From positions 2,356,001-2,420,000 of the forward strand of contig NZ_CAJGZV010000001.1 of NCBI RefSeq assembly GCF_904846065.1: a stretch of 64,000 bases of DNA. The letters are read 5' to 3'. Position numbers and translations under genes: made by a program. Below are positions 36,148-42,974 of the stretch, one piece after another. The DNA is from Psychrobacter immobilis. GTDB lineage: Bacteria; Pseudomonadota; Gammaproteobacteria; Pseudomonadales; Moraxellaceae. The notes under the pieces were generated by a model, which was given only the letters and a program-made list of their open reading frames with translations, was not told the origin of the DNA and ran no database searches. Numbering within the stretch: the first letter of the stretch is position 1; the number at the start of each line of letters is the position of its first letter.

Positions 36148-37662
36148 TTAAAATACCGATTCAAACTTACCAAGCTCTACTTGGATAGATTTGGTCTGCG
36201 TATAATGCTCAAGGGCTTCAATGCCGTTTTCGCGGCCAATACCTGAGTGCTTATAACCACCCACTGGCATTTGTGCAGCCGACTCGCCCCACGTATTTAA
36301 CCAGCAGATACCCGCTTCAATCTGTGCAATCACGCGATGCGCTCGGGTCAAATCAGCGGTCACGACTCCTGCTGCCAAGCCATACTCGGTATCATTGGCG
36401 CGGCGAATCACTTCTTCTTCAGTCTCATAAGTCAATATCGACATCACTGGACCAAAGATTTCTTCGCGTACGATAGTCATGTCATCGCTGCAATCAGTGA
36501 ATACCGTCGGTGCGACAAAGGCGCCATTGGCAAGCTCACCTGTCGTGATACGTTCACCACCCGTCAATAGACGCGCGCCGCCCTCTTTGCCTTGCTTAAT
36601 ATAACTAAGCACTCTGTCCATATGTGGGAAGCTGACCAATGGACCCATATTAATATTTTCGTCCATCGGATCGCCCAATTTAATACGCTCGACACGCAAT
36701 AATATGACTTCTTCAAACTTGGCTTGTAAGGCTTTAGGGATAAACACGCGCGTGCCATTGGTACAGACTTGACCACTGCTATAGAAGTTCGCCATCATCG
36801 CAATATCAGCGGCGGTATCGATGTCCGCATCATCAAATATAATCAAGGGCGACTTACCGCCAAGCTCCAAGGTCACGTCTTTGAGCGACGAAGATGCGGC
36901 ACTTTCCATCACTTTTTTACCCGTTGGTACACCGCCAGTAAACGATACCTTTGCGATATCAGGATGCTGAGTTAATGCTTCGCCGACTTTATGATCGCCT
37001 TGCACAACGTTGAATACGCCGTCTGGTAAGCCCGCTTCTGTCAATATTTCCGCTAACTTTAATGCAGTCAATGGCGTGACTTCAGATGGTTTGAAAATCA
37101 TCGCATTACCAGCGGCTAACGCTGGTGCTGCCTTCCACATCGCGATTTGAATAGGATAGTTCCACGCACCGATACCTGCGACGACGCCAAGTGGCTCGCG
37201 GCGAGTATAGACAAAGCTAGTATCACGCAATGGAATCTGACGACCTTCAATCATCGACGCAAGTCCTGCATAATACTCAACGACATCAGCACCAGTCACG
37301 ATATCGACATATTTGGTTTCAGAGAGCGCTTTACCCGTGTCTTTGGTTTCAAGTAACGCGAGTACATCGTTGCGCTCACGTAATATCGCAACCGCCTTTA
37401 GCAAAATACGACTGCGCTCAACCGCCGTCATCGCCGCCCAAACCTTTTGACCTTTTTGTGCTGCTTTTACCGCTTCATTAATCTGCTCACTGGTCGTTTG
37501 CTGAACGGTAGTTAACACTTCACCCGTGGCTGGATTGATGTCTTCAAAGGTGGTTAATGAGTCATCGACAGCCAAATAACAGCCATTAATATAAGCAGTT
37601 TGAACCTTCTCTAAATCAATGATGTCTGTTAAGTTGTTTAGGTCTGTTTTTGAATCTGTCAT
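36148..37662 (-). CDS. betB: Betaine aldehyde dehydrogenase BetB
   Basis: Cytoplasmic NAD(P)-dependent enzyme that makes glycine betaine from betaine aldehyde. 504 aa, slightly longer than E. coli BetB by an N-terminal stretch. [18 protein letters not shown] holds the general-base Glu and [14 protein letters not shown] the catalytic Cys. [22 protein letters not shown] and [12 protein letters not shown] are cofactor-binding motifs. Ribosome site TAGGAG before the ATG. Between betI and betA in the choline operon. Confidence 0.95.
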   Translation of the reverse strand: MTDSKTDLNNLTDIIDLEKVQTAYINGCYLAVDDSLTTFEDINPATGEVLTTVQQTTSEQINEAVKAAQKGQKVWAAMTAVERSRILLKAVAILRERNDVLALLETKDTGKALSETKYVDIVTGADVVEYYAGLASMIEGRQIPLRDTSFVYTRREPLGVVAGIGAWNYPIQIAMWKAAPALAAGNAMIFKPSEVTPLTALKLAEILTEAGLPDGVFNVVQGDHKVGEALTQHPDIAKVSFTGGVPTGKKVMESAASSSLKDVTLELGGKSPLIIFDDADIDTAADIAMMANFYSSGQVCTNGTRVFIPKALQAKFEEVILLRVERIKLGDPMDENINMGPLVSFPHMDRVLSYIKQGKEGGARLLTGGERITTGELANGAFVAPTVFTDCSDDMTIVREEIFGPVMSILTYETEEEVIRRANDTEYGLAAGVVTADLTRAHRVIAQIEAGICWLNTWGESAAQMPVGGYKHSGIGRENGIEALEHYTQTKSIQVELGKFESVF

Positions 37663-37833
37663 GCGGTGCTCCTATTAACGACTAGCAAAAGCCTTATAAA
37701 CAAGCTAATGCTAAATGATGTCGTTATGGGTTAAATGTTTAAAATAAATTTATATAGCCTATTGCTACAATCCTGTCTTTCAATGCTTTTTTAATAAAAA
37801 AGCTGCTTTGATCAATCATTTAAGAACAGTATT

Positions 37834-38406
37834 TTATTCATTCTCAGGTTGCGTCATTTTTATCAAACGCTTATGAATAGAGGTCTTATCTGAGATACTA
37901 ATGCCTGAAAAATCAGAGAGCCAAATACCATCAGCCACCAGACGTACCATACATAATGTTTCGGTATTGTCGGTTGCTTGATGTTTCTTTAATTGCGCAT
38001 TTGCCCACTTGGCCCACAACTCACGTAACTCGCTATCGCCTAGCATCAATGCATATAAGGTTGCTTGACTATCGAGCTCTTCCTGCCCCTTTTCGCCTAA
38101 GCTAATCGTGGCATTGATATAGGCACGAGTAAAAGAGCCATAACGCACAGGGTCTTCTGCCATGGCTTGATTAACTTCTGCCTCAAACCTAGCCATCGCA
38201 TCATGAAACACTTCAAGGATGAGTGCATTTTTAGTGGTGAAATGATGCATCACCCCGCCTTTGGTCACCCCGACCGCATCAGCGACCGCCTGAAAGGTCA
38301 CTTTTGATAAGCCCTGCTCTAACGTGATTCGCGCTGCCTGATCTAGTAGCGCACGACGGACAACTTCGGGCTGTTTTTTACGTTTGTAAGCGTTTTCCAT
38401 TTCCAT
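37834..38406 (-). CDS. betI: TetR-family choline-responsive repressor BetI
   Basis: 190-aa TetR regulator. DNA-binding helix-turn-helix at residues about 17-62 (RRALLDQAARITLEQGLSKVTFQAVADAVGVTKGGVMHHFTTKNALI). The C-terminal ligand domain is diverged from E. coli BetI, so BetI assignment rests mainly on its place before betBA. It starts one base after the stop of the upstream SMR gene, so the two are translationally coupled. Likely operator: the palindrome at 38789-38804. Confidence 0.85.
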   Translation of the reverse strand: MEMENAYKRKKQPEVVRRALLDQAARITLEQGLSKVTFQAVADAVGVTKGGVMHHFTTKNALILEVFHDAMARFEAEVNQAMAEDPVRYGSFTRAYINATISLGEKGQEELDSQATLYALMLGDSELRELWAKWANAQLKKHQATDNTETLCMVRLVADGIWLSDFSGISISDKTSIHKRLIKMTQPENE

Positions 38407-38407
38407 A

Positions 38408-38752
38408 TCAGTGCACCACAGAATTAGAGAATAAGTTCATCACCACGACACCGCCCACAATCATAGCGATACCAACCACAGCTGCCGCATCAAGACTTTG
38501 CTTAAAAAATATTAAGCCAACGAGCGATGTCAGCACAATCCCCAACCCGCCCCATAGTGCATAAGCAATACCAAGCGGTATGGTTTTGATGGTTTGTGTT
38601 AATAAGTAAAACGAGATGGCATAAAGCACACCCATAATCAGGGTCGGCACCAAACGCGTAAACTGCTCTGACTTGACTAAAAAGGTCGTGCCAACCACTT
38701 CGCAAATAATGGCGATGGCTAGATAACCGTAGGCAATAGTGGTGGGACTCAT
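38408..38752 (-). CDS. Small multidrug resistance (SMR) family transporter
   Basis: 114 aa with four membrane helices; the conserved membrane Glu is in YLAIAIICEVVGTTFLVKS, followed by YLLTQTIKTIPLGIAYALWGGLG, both diagnostic of EmrE-type SMR pumps. These antiport quaternary ammonium cations and protons as dimers. First gene of the minus-strand run leading into betI-betB-betA, so a link to choline or betaine traffic, or relief from other quaternary amines sensed by the TetR protein, is suggested but unproven. Confidence 0.92.
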   Translation of the reverse strand: MSPTTIAYGYLAIAIICEVVGTTFLVKSEQFTRLVPTLIMGVLYAISFYLLTQTIKTIPLGIAYALWGGLGIVLTSLVGLIFFKQSLDAAAVVGIAMIVGGVVVMNLFSNSVVH

Positions 38753-38788
38753 AATTAGGTTACCTGTCTCAGATTGATCACATATTAA

Positions 38789-38804
38789 TAATGTATATAC
38801 ATTA
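38789..38804 (-). promoter_or_regulatory. Palindromic operator before SMR-betIBA
   Basis: Perfect 16-bp palindrome TAATGTATATACATTA, 37 bp upstream of the SMR start, overlapping the AT-rich region expected for its promoter. ACCGACCGTATGGT next to it (38810-38823 on the minus strand) is a second, imperfect ACC/GGT dyad. Either could be the TetR-family operator. Confidence 0.5.
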
Positions 38805-38978
38805 AAGAAACCATACGGTCGGTATTCTATAGAAATATTCTAGCCATGTGAAGGGCTGTTTCTGATTTTTTTGTTTCGAGGGAGGTACAGATTGTTTTAC
38901 TATTCAAAAAGATAGCCGACTTGTCTAATCAAATTAGCGCTAGATTTTATATCCAACTTACATAAATAAGGGTTTTGA

Positions 38979-39029
38979 CCATTTTTAGCCCATTTAGAGA
39001 TTTATCGATTGAATTGAAGACACGCCCTA
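38979..39029. repeat. Right-end remnant of the MITE-like element
   Basis: About 51 bp ending in GAAGACACGCCCTA matches, with roughly six differences by eye, the right end of the intact element (39517-39567), including CATTTAGAG and ATCGATTGAATTGA. No matching left end was found upstream. The rest of the 38753-39238 spacer has the SMR operator and the tRNA promoter. Confidence 0.65.
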
Positions 39030-39143
39030 GTCAAAAAATAATATTTTAGCGGTCAAAATTTGCCAAAACAGCCCGCTTTATAAGGGATTACTGGTTATTT
39101 TTCACAGTTAACAACAATATTTATAATTAATGGCATAATAAGG

Positions 39144-39172
39144 TTGACAGCCTATAACAACTTGGCTAAAAT
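39144..39172 (+). promoter_or_regulatory. Sigma-70 promoter of tRNA-Asn
   Basis: Consensus -35 TTGACA, a 17-bp spacer and -10 TAAAAT, followed by a GC-rich discriminator (GTGCCCCAC) typical of stringently controlled stable RNA promoters. About 60 nt lie between the expected transcription start and the tRNA. Confidence 0.85.
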
Positions 39173-39238
39173 GTGCCCCACATAACGCAAACAAGACAAG
39201 CAATAGCGCTTATCTAACTTATCGTTATACCAACTTAT

Positions 39239-39314
39239 TCTCCAATAGCTCAGTTGGTAGAGCAACGGACTGTTAATCCGTGTGTCCCTGGTTCGAGCCC
39301 AGGTTGGAGAGCCA
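39239..39314 (+). tRNA. tRNA-Asn (GTT)
   Basis: 76-nt cloverleaf: acceptor TCTCCAA pairs with TTGGAGA, D arm GCTC/GAGC, anticodon loop CTGTTAA with GTT, T arm CCTGG-TTCGAGC-CCAGG, discriminator G and encoded CCA. A single-gene transcript with its own promoter and terminator. Confidence 0.98.
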
Positions 39315-39320
39315 TATACT

Positions 39321-39355
39321 AAAAACCTTCATCATTATTTGATGAAGGTTTTTTT
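39321..39355 (+). terminator. Terminator of tRNA-Asn
   Basis: Perfect stem AAACCTTCATCA / TGATGAAGGTTT with a 5-nt loop and seven T. Confidence 0.93.
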
Positions 39356-39393
39356 ATGGTTGCCGTTTTCAATTAAGAGGATAGCCGCAATCT

Positions 39394-39567
39394 TAGGGCG
39401 TGTCCTCATTTTAAAAGTGGTGACAAAAATGAGATAAATTGCCGCCAAACAAAGACAGTAGCGCAAATAATATCGAGATATTAATAAGCTATTTGACGAT
39501 GTTTGGCAAAATTTAGCCATTTTTATCCCATTTAGAGGTTAATCGATTGAATTGAGGACATGACCTA
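39394..39567. mobile_element. 174-bp MITE-like non-coding element
   Basis: Bounded by imperfect terminal inverted repeats: TAGGGCGTGTCCTCATT at the left and, read in reverse, TAGGTCATGTCCTCAAT at the right. It contains no convincing gene. Inner sequences recur in remnants at 23955, 31302 and 38979. The size and TAGG-tips suit a miniature element mobilised by an IS5-like transposase elsewhere in the genome; no transposase is in the window. Target duplication could not be defined. It occupies most of the 39315-39688 spacer. Confidence 0.65.
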
Positions 39568-39688
39568 GTGCGATTGGCATGGCTACGGTGTTCTTTTAGG
39601 CGTTTTTGTTGTATGGTAAAGATAGTTTTGATTGGGTTAATTTTTGTCTGAGTGCTTCACTCTTACTCACTAAAAATAATGGTTTATT

Positions 39689-40030
39689 ATGATACCTGTA
39701 CGTGTGAAAAATAAGTTTTCTGATCATCCGCAAAAAATCATGCGCCCGATCAGTATTCGTTTGTCTGAAGAGATGATTTCGCTATTAGAAGCCACTTCAA
39801 AAGAGTTGGGGTTTAAACGCATCCAAGGGCTTATTCGTTTATATATTCGCCAAGGACTTGACCGCGATCATCAAGACTACACCCTAGCCCATGATGAGGT
39901 GTTCATCGAAAGCCTGCGTAAACGCGGGGTCAGCCAGCGTATTATTGATGAGGCTATTGTTGTGACCCACAATAATAATATTACTCACTCACTATCTGAG
40001 CTGCAAGAAAATGACCAAGCTCATGACTAA
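39689..40030 (+). CDS. Ribbon-helix-helix-like small protein
   Basis: 113 aa. Residues about 19-52 (MRPISIRLSEEMISLLEATSKELG, then IQGLIRLYIRQGL) have the beta-strand plus two-helix pattern of MetJ/Arc-type DNA-binding proteins. The C-terminal 50 residues are acidic and helical. No toxin-like gene is adjacent, so it is either a solitary regulator or an orphan antitoxin. Weak ribosome site; a strong terminator follows. Confidence 0.65.
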   Translation: MIPVRVKNKFSDHPQKIMRPISIRLSEEMISLLEATSKELGFKRIQGLIRLYIRQGLDRDHQDYTLAHDEVFIESLRKRGVSQRIIDEAIVVTHNNNITHSLSELQENDQAHD

Positions 40031-40066
40031 CTATTCAAACAGTCGTTAGCTGTTACTGCTGTTAAT

Positions 40067-40108
40067 AAAAAAGACTGAGTTTGCTTAACGGCACTCAGTC
40101 TTTTTTTT
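40067..40108 (+). terminator. Terminator after the RHH gene
   Basis: Stem AAAAAAGACTGAGT / ACTCAGTCTTTTTT with a 12-nt loop and eight T. The remaining 40109-40356 spacer is AT-rich with a small CCTC/GAGG hairpin and no gene. Confidence 0.93.
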
Positions 40109-40356
40109 GTGGGCGTAATAAAAATAGCTATTGTGAATAAAAATACCGATCATGATTGCTTGTCAGAACTTATTATAAATAGTACGTCTCCTGCCCTTTT
40201 TTGCTGTCATATAACAAAAATATACCTATTTTGCTTGCGATACAGCATTTAGCGATAATTAAACACAACCTCTCATCAAACGAGGTATATTAAGAAAACG
40301 CTCATTATTCTGTTGTCATTCTTTATTATCCATAAAGATTTTTAAGGAGGTGTACG

Positions 40357-41091
40357 ATGGCGAGTTTACATCAACGCTTGAATAAAGCTTTGTTATTGAC
40401 GATTGCCTTAGCGATACTACCAATCGTTTCTGGTTGCTCACAGCCAACCGCGGATCCAACCAAAAAAACCATACCGACCAACTCAGATCAGTGGCAGAAA
40501 AAACTCGGCACCACTTTTGAGCAGTTGCCTCAATCTGAGCAGCAATTACTCAGCCGCTACATGTTGCGAATGAAACTCAGCGGTGCCTATGAGTCGGGGG
40601 CGATGCCGCGTACCACTATCAAGCAAGCCCTTGTGCAACAGCGTGAATACGAACGATTACATCCAAACAATCCAACAGGTAAAAAAAGCCCCATCGTCAG
40701 CAGCCAGCCAGCTTATAGTGCCAATGCGCAGAACTATCCTGTCGCTCTACTACCAGTCAAAACCAGCGATAGTGACAGCTTAAATCAAGTAAAACTGCAG
40801 TTTATGCTCTCTAATCACGGCAAGGTCGCCATTCGAAGCTTTAAGGGCACACTGACCATGCAAGATGCTAACTTGGCGCAGGGCAAAAGCTTTAACGTAC
40901 CACTAACACAGTTTGACCCGCCTATTAAACCAGAGCAGTCTGGCAAGATCATCATCGAGAGCAGTATTGAAGACATCAACGTTATGCGTGCCATTAAAAA
41001 CACCAAAGACTTGACCATCATGATCAGTAAAGGCACATTGATATTGGAGAATGGGCAGGAAATTAAGTTTGATGAGTCGCTAATGAAATAA
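40357..41091 (+). CDS. Uncharacterised lipoprotein
   Basis: 244 aa with a clear lipoprotein signal (basic start, hydrophobic core, VSGC with Cys27) and an unusually perfect ribosome site (AAGGAGGTG). The mature protein has a helical part (EQLPQSEQQLLSRYMLRMKLSGAY) and a beta-rich C-terminal half (VKLQFMLSNHGKVAIRSFKGTLTMQD) that looks like an immunoglobulin-type fold. I do not recognise the family. Confidence 0.8.
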   Translation: MASLHQRLNKALLLTIALAILPIVSGCSQPTADPTKKTIPTNSDQWQKKLGTTFEQLPQSEQQLLSRYMLRMKLSGAYESGAMPRTTIKQALVQQREYERLHPNNPTGKKSPIVSSQPAYSANAQNYPVALLPVKTSDSDSLNQVKLQFMLSNHGKVAIRSFKGTLTMQDANLAQGKSFNVPLTQFDPPIKPEQSGKIIIESSIEDINVMRAIKNTKDLTIMISKGTLILENGQEIKFDESLMK

Positions 41092-41138
41092 AAAAGTGCT
41101 GCAGAGTATTTATAAAATTATAGGATAAATATCCAGCA

Positions 41139-41176
41139 TAAAAAAAGCCCCAATCATCACTGATTAGGGCTTTTTT
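41139..41176. terminator. Bidirectional terminator, lipoprotein / tRNA-Ser
   Basis: Stem formed by GCCCCAATCA and TGATTAGGGC with A8 and T6 tails. Serves the lipoprotein gene on the plus strand and the first tRNA-Ser on the minus strand. Confidence 0.88.
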
Positions 41177-41182
41177 CGAATT

Positions 41183-41273
41183 TGGAGGAGACGGAGAGAT
41201 TCGAACTCTCGAAGGGCTACAAACCCTTGTCGGTTTTCAAGACCGGTGCATTCAACCACTCTGCCACGTCTCC
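41183..41273 (-). tRNA. tRNA-Ser (TGA), proximal copy
   Basis: 91-nt class II tRNA: acceptor GGAGACG / CGTCTCC, anticodon loop with TGA (GTCTTGAAAACC), long variable arm (AAGGGTTTGTAGCCCTT), T arm GAGAG-TTCGAAT-CTCTC and encoded CCA. The discriminator base is T, where E. coli tRNA-Ser has G. Apparently identical to the copy at 41357. Confidence 0.97.
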
Positions 41274-41284
41274 ATTGGTGGACT

Positions 41285-41312
41285 ATTATAGCGATATAAA
41301 ATAAAAATGCAA
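41285..41312 (-). promoter_or_regulatory. Promoter of proximal tRNA-Ser
   Basis: On the minus strand TTGCAT, a 16-bp spacer and TATAAT, 12 bp before the tRNA. Copied along with the gene, since the distal copy has the same arrangement. Confidence 0.8.
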
Positions 41313-41348
41313 CAAAAAAAGCCGCAATCATTAATAATGATTGCGACT
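41313..41348 (-). terminator. Terminator of distal tRNA-Ser
   Basis: Minus-strand stem GTCGCAATCATT / AATGATTGCGGC followed by seven T, lying between the two tRNA genes. Confidence 0.85.
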
Positions 41349-41356
41349 TTCGAATT

Positions 41357-41447
41357 TGGAGGAGACGGAGAGATTCGAACTCTCGAAGGGCTACAAACCC
41401 TTGTCGGTTTTCAAGACCGGTGCATTCAACCACTCTGCCACGTCTCC
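41357..41447 (-). tRNA. tRNA-Ser (TGA), distal copy
   Basis: Same 91-nt tRNA as at 41183-41273, 174 bp away, with TGA anticodon, T discriminator and encoded CCA. Flanking sequence is also conserved (TATAGCGATATAA upstream), so the unit of duplication includes the promoter. Confidence 0.97.
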
Positions 41448-41458
41448 ATTTGTGCATT

Positions 41459-41486
41459 ATTATAGCGATATAACATGAGAATGCAA
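41459..41486 (-). promoter_or_regulatory. Promoter of distal tRNA-Ser
   Basis: Minus-strand TTGCAT, 16-bp spacer, TATAAT, directly before the distal tRNA. Confidence 0.8.
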
Positions 41487-41609
41487 GCAATTAATTGCAC
41501 GAATTTAAATTATTTTGATGCTATCGTCGATTCAGTTTAAAAGAGAGTCAAGGCAACTGCGTGCAGATGTATATGTAATACTTCAAGCAAGGTTAACGCG
41601 GTCACTTTT

Positions 41610-42800
41610 TTATAGAGAATTGACGATAGGTTTTTTATGAGAAGCCAGATGCAGACACATATCTAGTAGTCTATTGGCATAACCCCATTCGTTGTCATAC
41701 CATGCAAAAACCTTGTATTGACTACCCACTTGCATGAGCTGCTGACCATCAATGATCAAAGACTCAGTCTGATGGATAAAATCGCTAGAGACCAGTGGCT
41801 CATCCGTATAAGCCATGATGTCACGCAAATGTGCCTGACTGGCAGATTTGAGTGCCTCGCGGACTGCCTCGACAGACACATCGGGCGTATCAAAAACAAA
41901 AGTCACATCAATAGCCGCTACATCAATGGTAGGTACGCGTATCGAATGCCCATTTATCTTGCCTACCATAGCAGGTAGGACACGCTCTGTCGCCGCGATA
42001 CTGCTAGAGGTGGTTGGAATAATGTTATAACCAGACGCGCGCGCGCGTCTTGGGTCACGGTGGGCTTGATCAAGCACTGTTTGATCAGCGGTGACAGCAT
42101 GAATCTCCGTCATCATCGCTGACTTTACCCCAAATGCGGTATCAAGCGTCGCAATCAAGGGAACCAAGGCCTGCGTGGTACAAGAAACGCTCGATATAAT
42201 CGGCAGCTCACGTGTTAGCTCATCAGTATTAACGCCCATAACGATACAAGCATCGACATCATCGAATGGTGCCGCACCGATAATCACCTGCTGCGCGCCA
42301 GCCACGATGTGCAGTTGTGCTTGCTCATAAGAGCGAAAATGTCCGGTACACTCTAGTACCACATCGACACCCAGCGCCTGCCAAGGCAACTGCGCAGGGT
42401 TAGGTTCTGAGAATAAATTGATACAATAGGTATAATTGTTTTTTGTCAGACAAAGCTGTGTGGCGCTATTATTGTTACCGTCATCGCTCGCTTCATCGTT
42501 GCTACTCGCCACAATATCAGCACTGACCCCAAGGCGACTTAGGCGACCATGCGTGCTGTCAAACTTTAATAAGTGCAACAGAATGTCAGCAGGGGCTAAA
42601 TCATTAATTGCCACGACATGGATCGCACGGCCTAATACCTCAAAGCGCTCTAGCAATGCCCGCAAAACGTTGCGCCCTATACGTCCAAAACCATTGATAG
42701 CAACCCTCAGTGGCTGTGTGTGCTCACTAGATGCATGAAACGCTGCTGCTGCTACTGGGTCAGACGTTAATTGGTAGGTGGCTCTCGAAAAATCAGGCAT
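41610..42800 (-). CDS. GAPDH-family dehydrogenase (Gap or Epd type)
   Basis: 396 aa. NAD-binding start LRVAINGFGRIGRNVLRALL at residue 31, after an unusual 30-residue leader. Catalytic Cys207 lies in SVSCTTQALVP and the paired His234 in EIHAVTADQTV; most relatives have Asn where this has Gln210. DPRRARASGYNIIPTTSSS and WYDNEWGYANRLLDM are family signatures. An acidic Asn/Ser insertion (SSNDEASDDGNNNSATQ, residues 99-115) is absent from typical enzymes. It could be a glyceraldehyde-3-phosphate or erythrose-4-phosphate dehydrogenase; sequence alone does not settle which. No ribosome site is evident before the ATG at 42800. Confidence 0.85.
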   Translation of the reverse strand: MPDFSRATYQLTSDPVAAAAFHASSEHTQPLRVAINGFGRIGRNVLRALLERFEVLGRAIHVVAINDLAPADILLHLLKFDSTHGRLSRLGVSADIVASSNDEASDDGNNNSATQLCLTKNNYTYCINLFSEPNPAQLPWQALGVDVVLECTGHFRSYEQAQLHIVAGAQQVIIGAAPFDDVDACIVMGVNTDELTRELPIISSVSCTTQALVPLIATLDTAFGVKSAMMTEIHAVTADQTVLDQAHRDPRRARASGYNIIPTTSSSIAATERVLPAMVGKINGHSIRVPTIDVAAIDVTFVFDTPDVSVEAVREALKSASQAHLRDIMAYTDEPLVSSDFIHQTESLIIDGQQLMQVGSQYKVFAWYDNEWGYANRLLDMCLHLASHKKPIVNSL

Positions 42801-42974
42801 AAAAAGATATCGCTATAAAGGGATAAAAATTGAGCGCTACACAGTCAGCGCTACAATGAAACAAAACCAACAAGTCGTTAATCGGCTCTAGGGATTGTTA
42901 TATAAAAGCTAAATGGCTTTGGTGAATGCTTTAACCCTGAATTGTCATACTCAGTATCAAGACGCCATTCAGTA

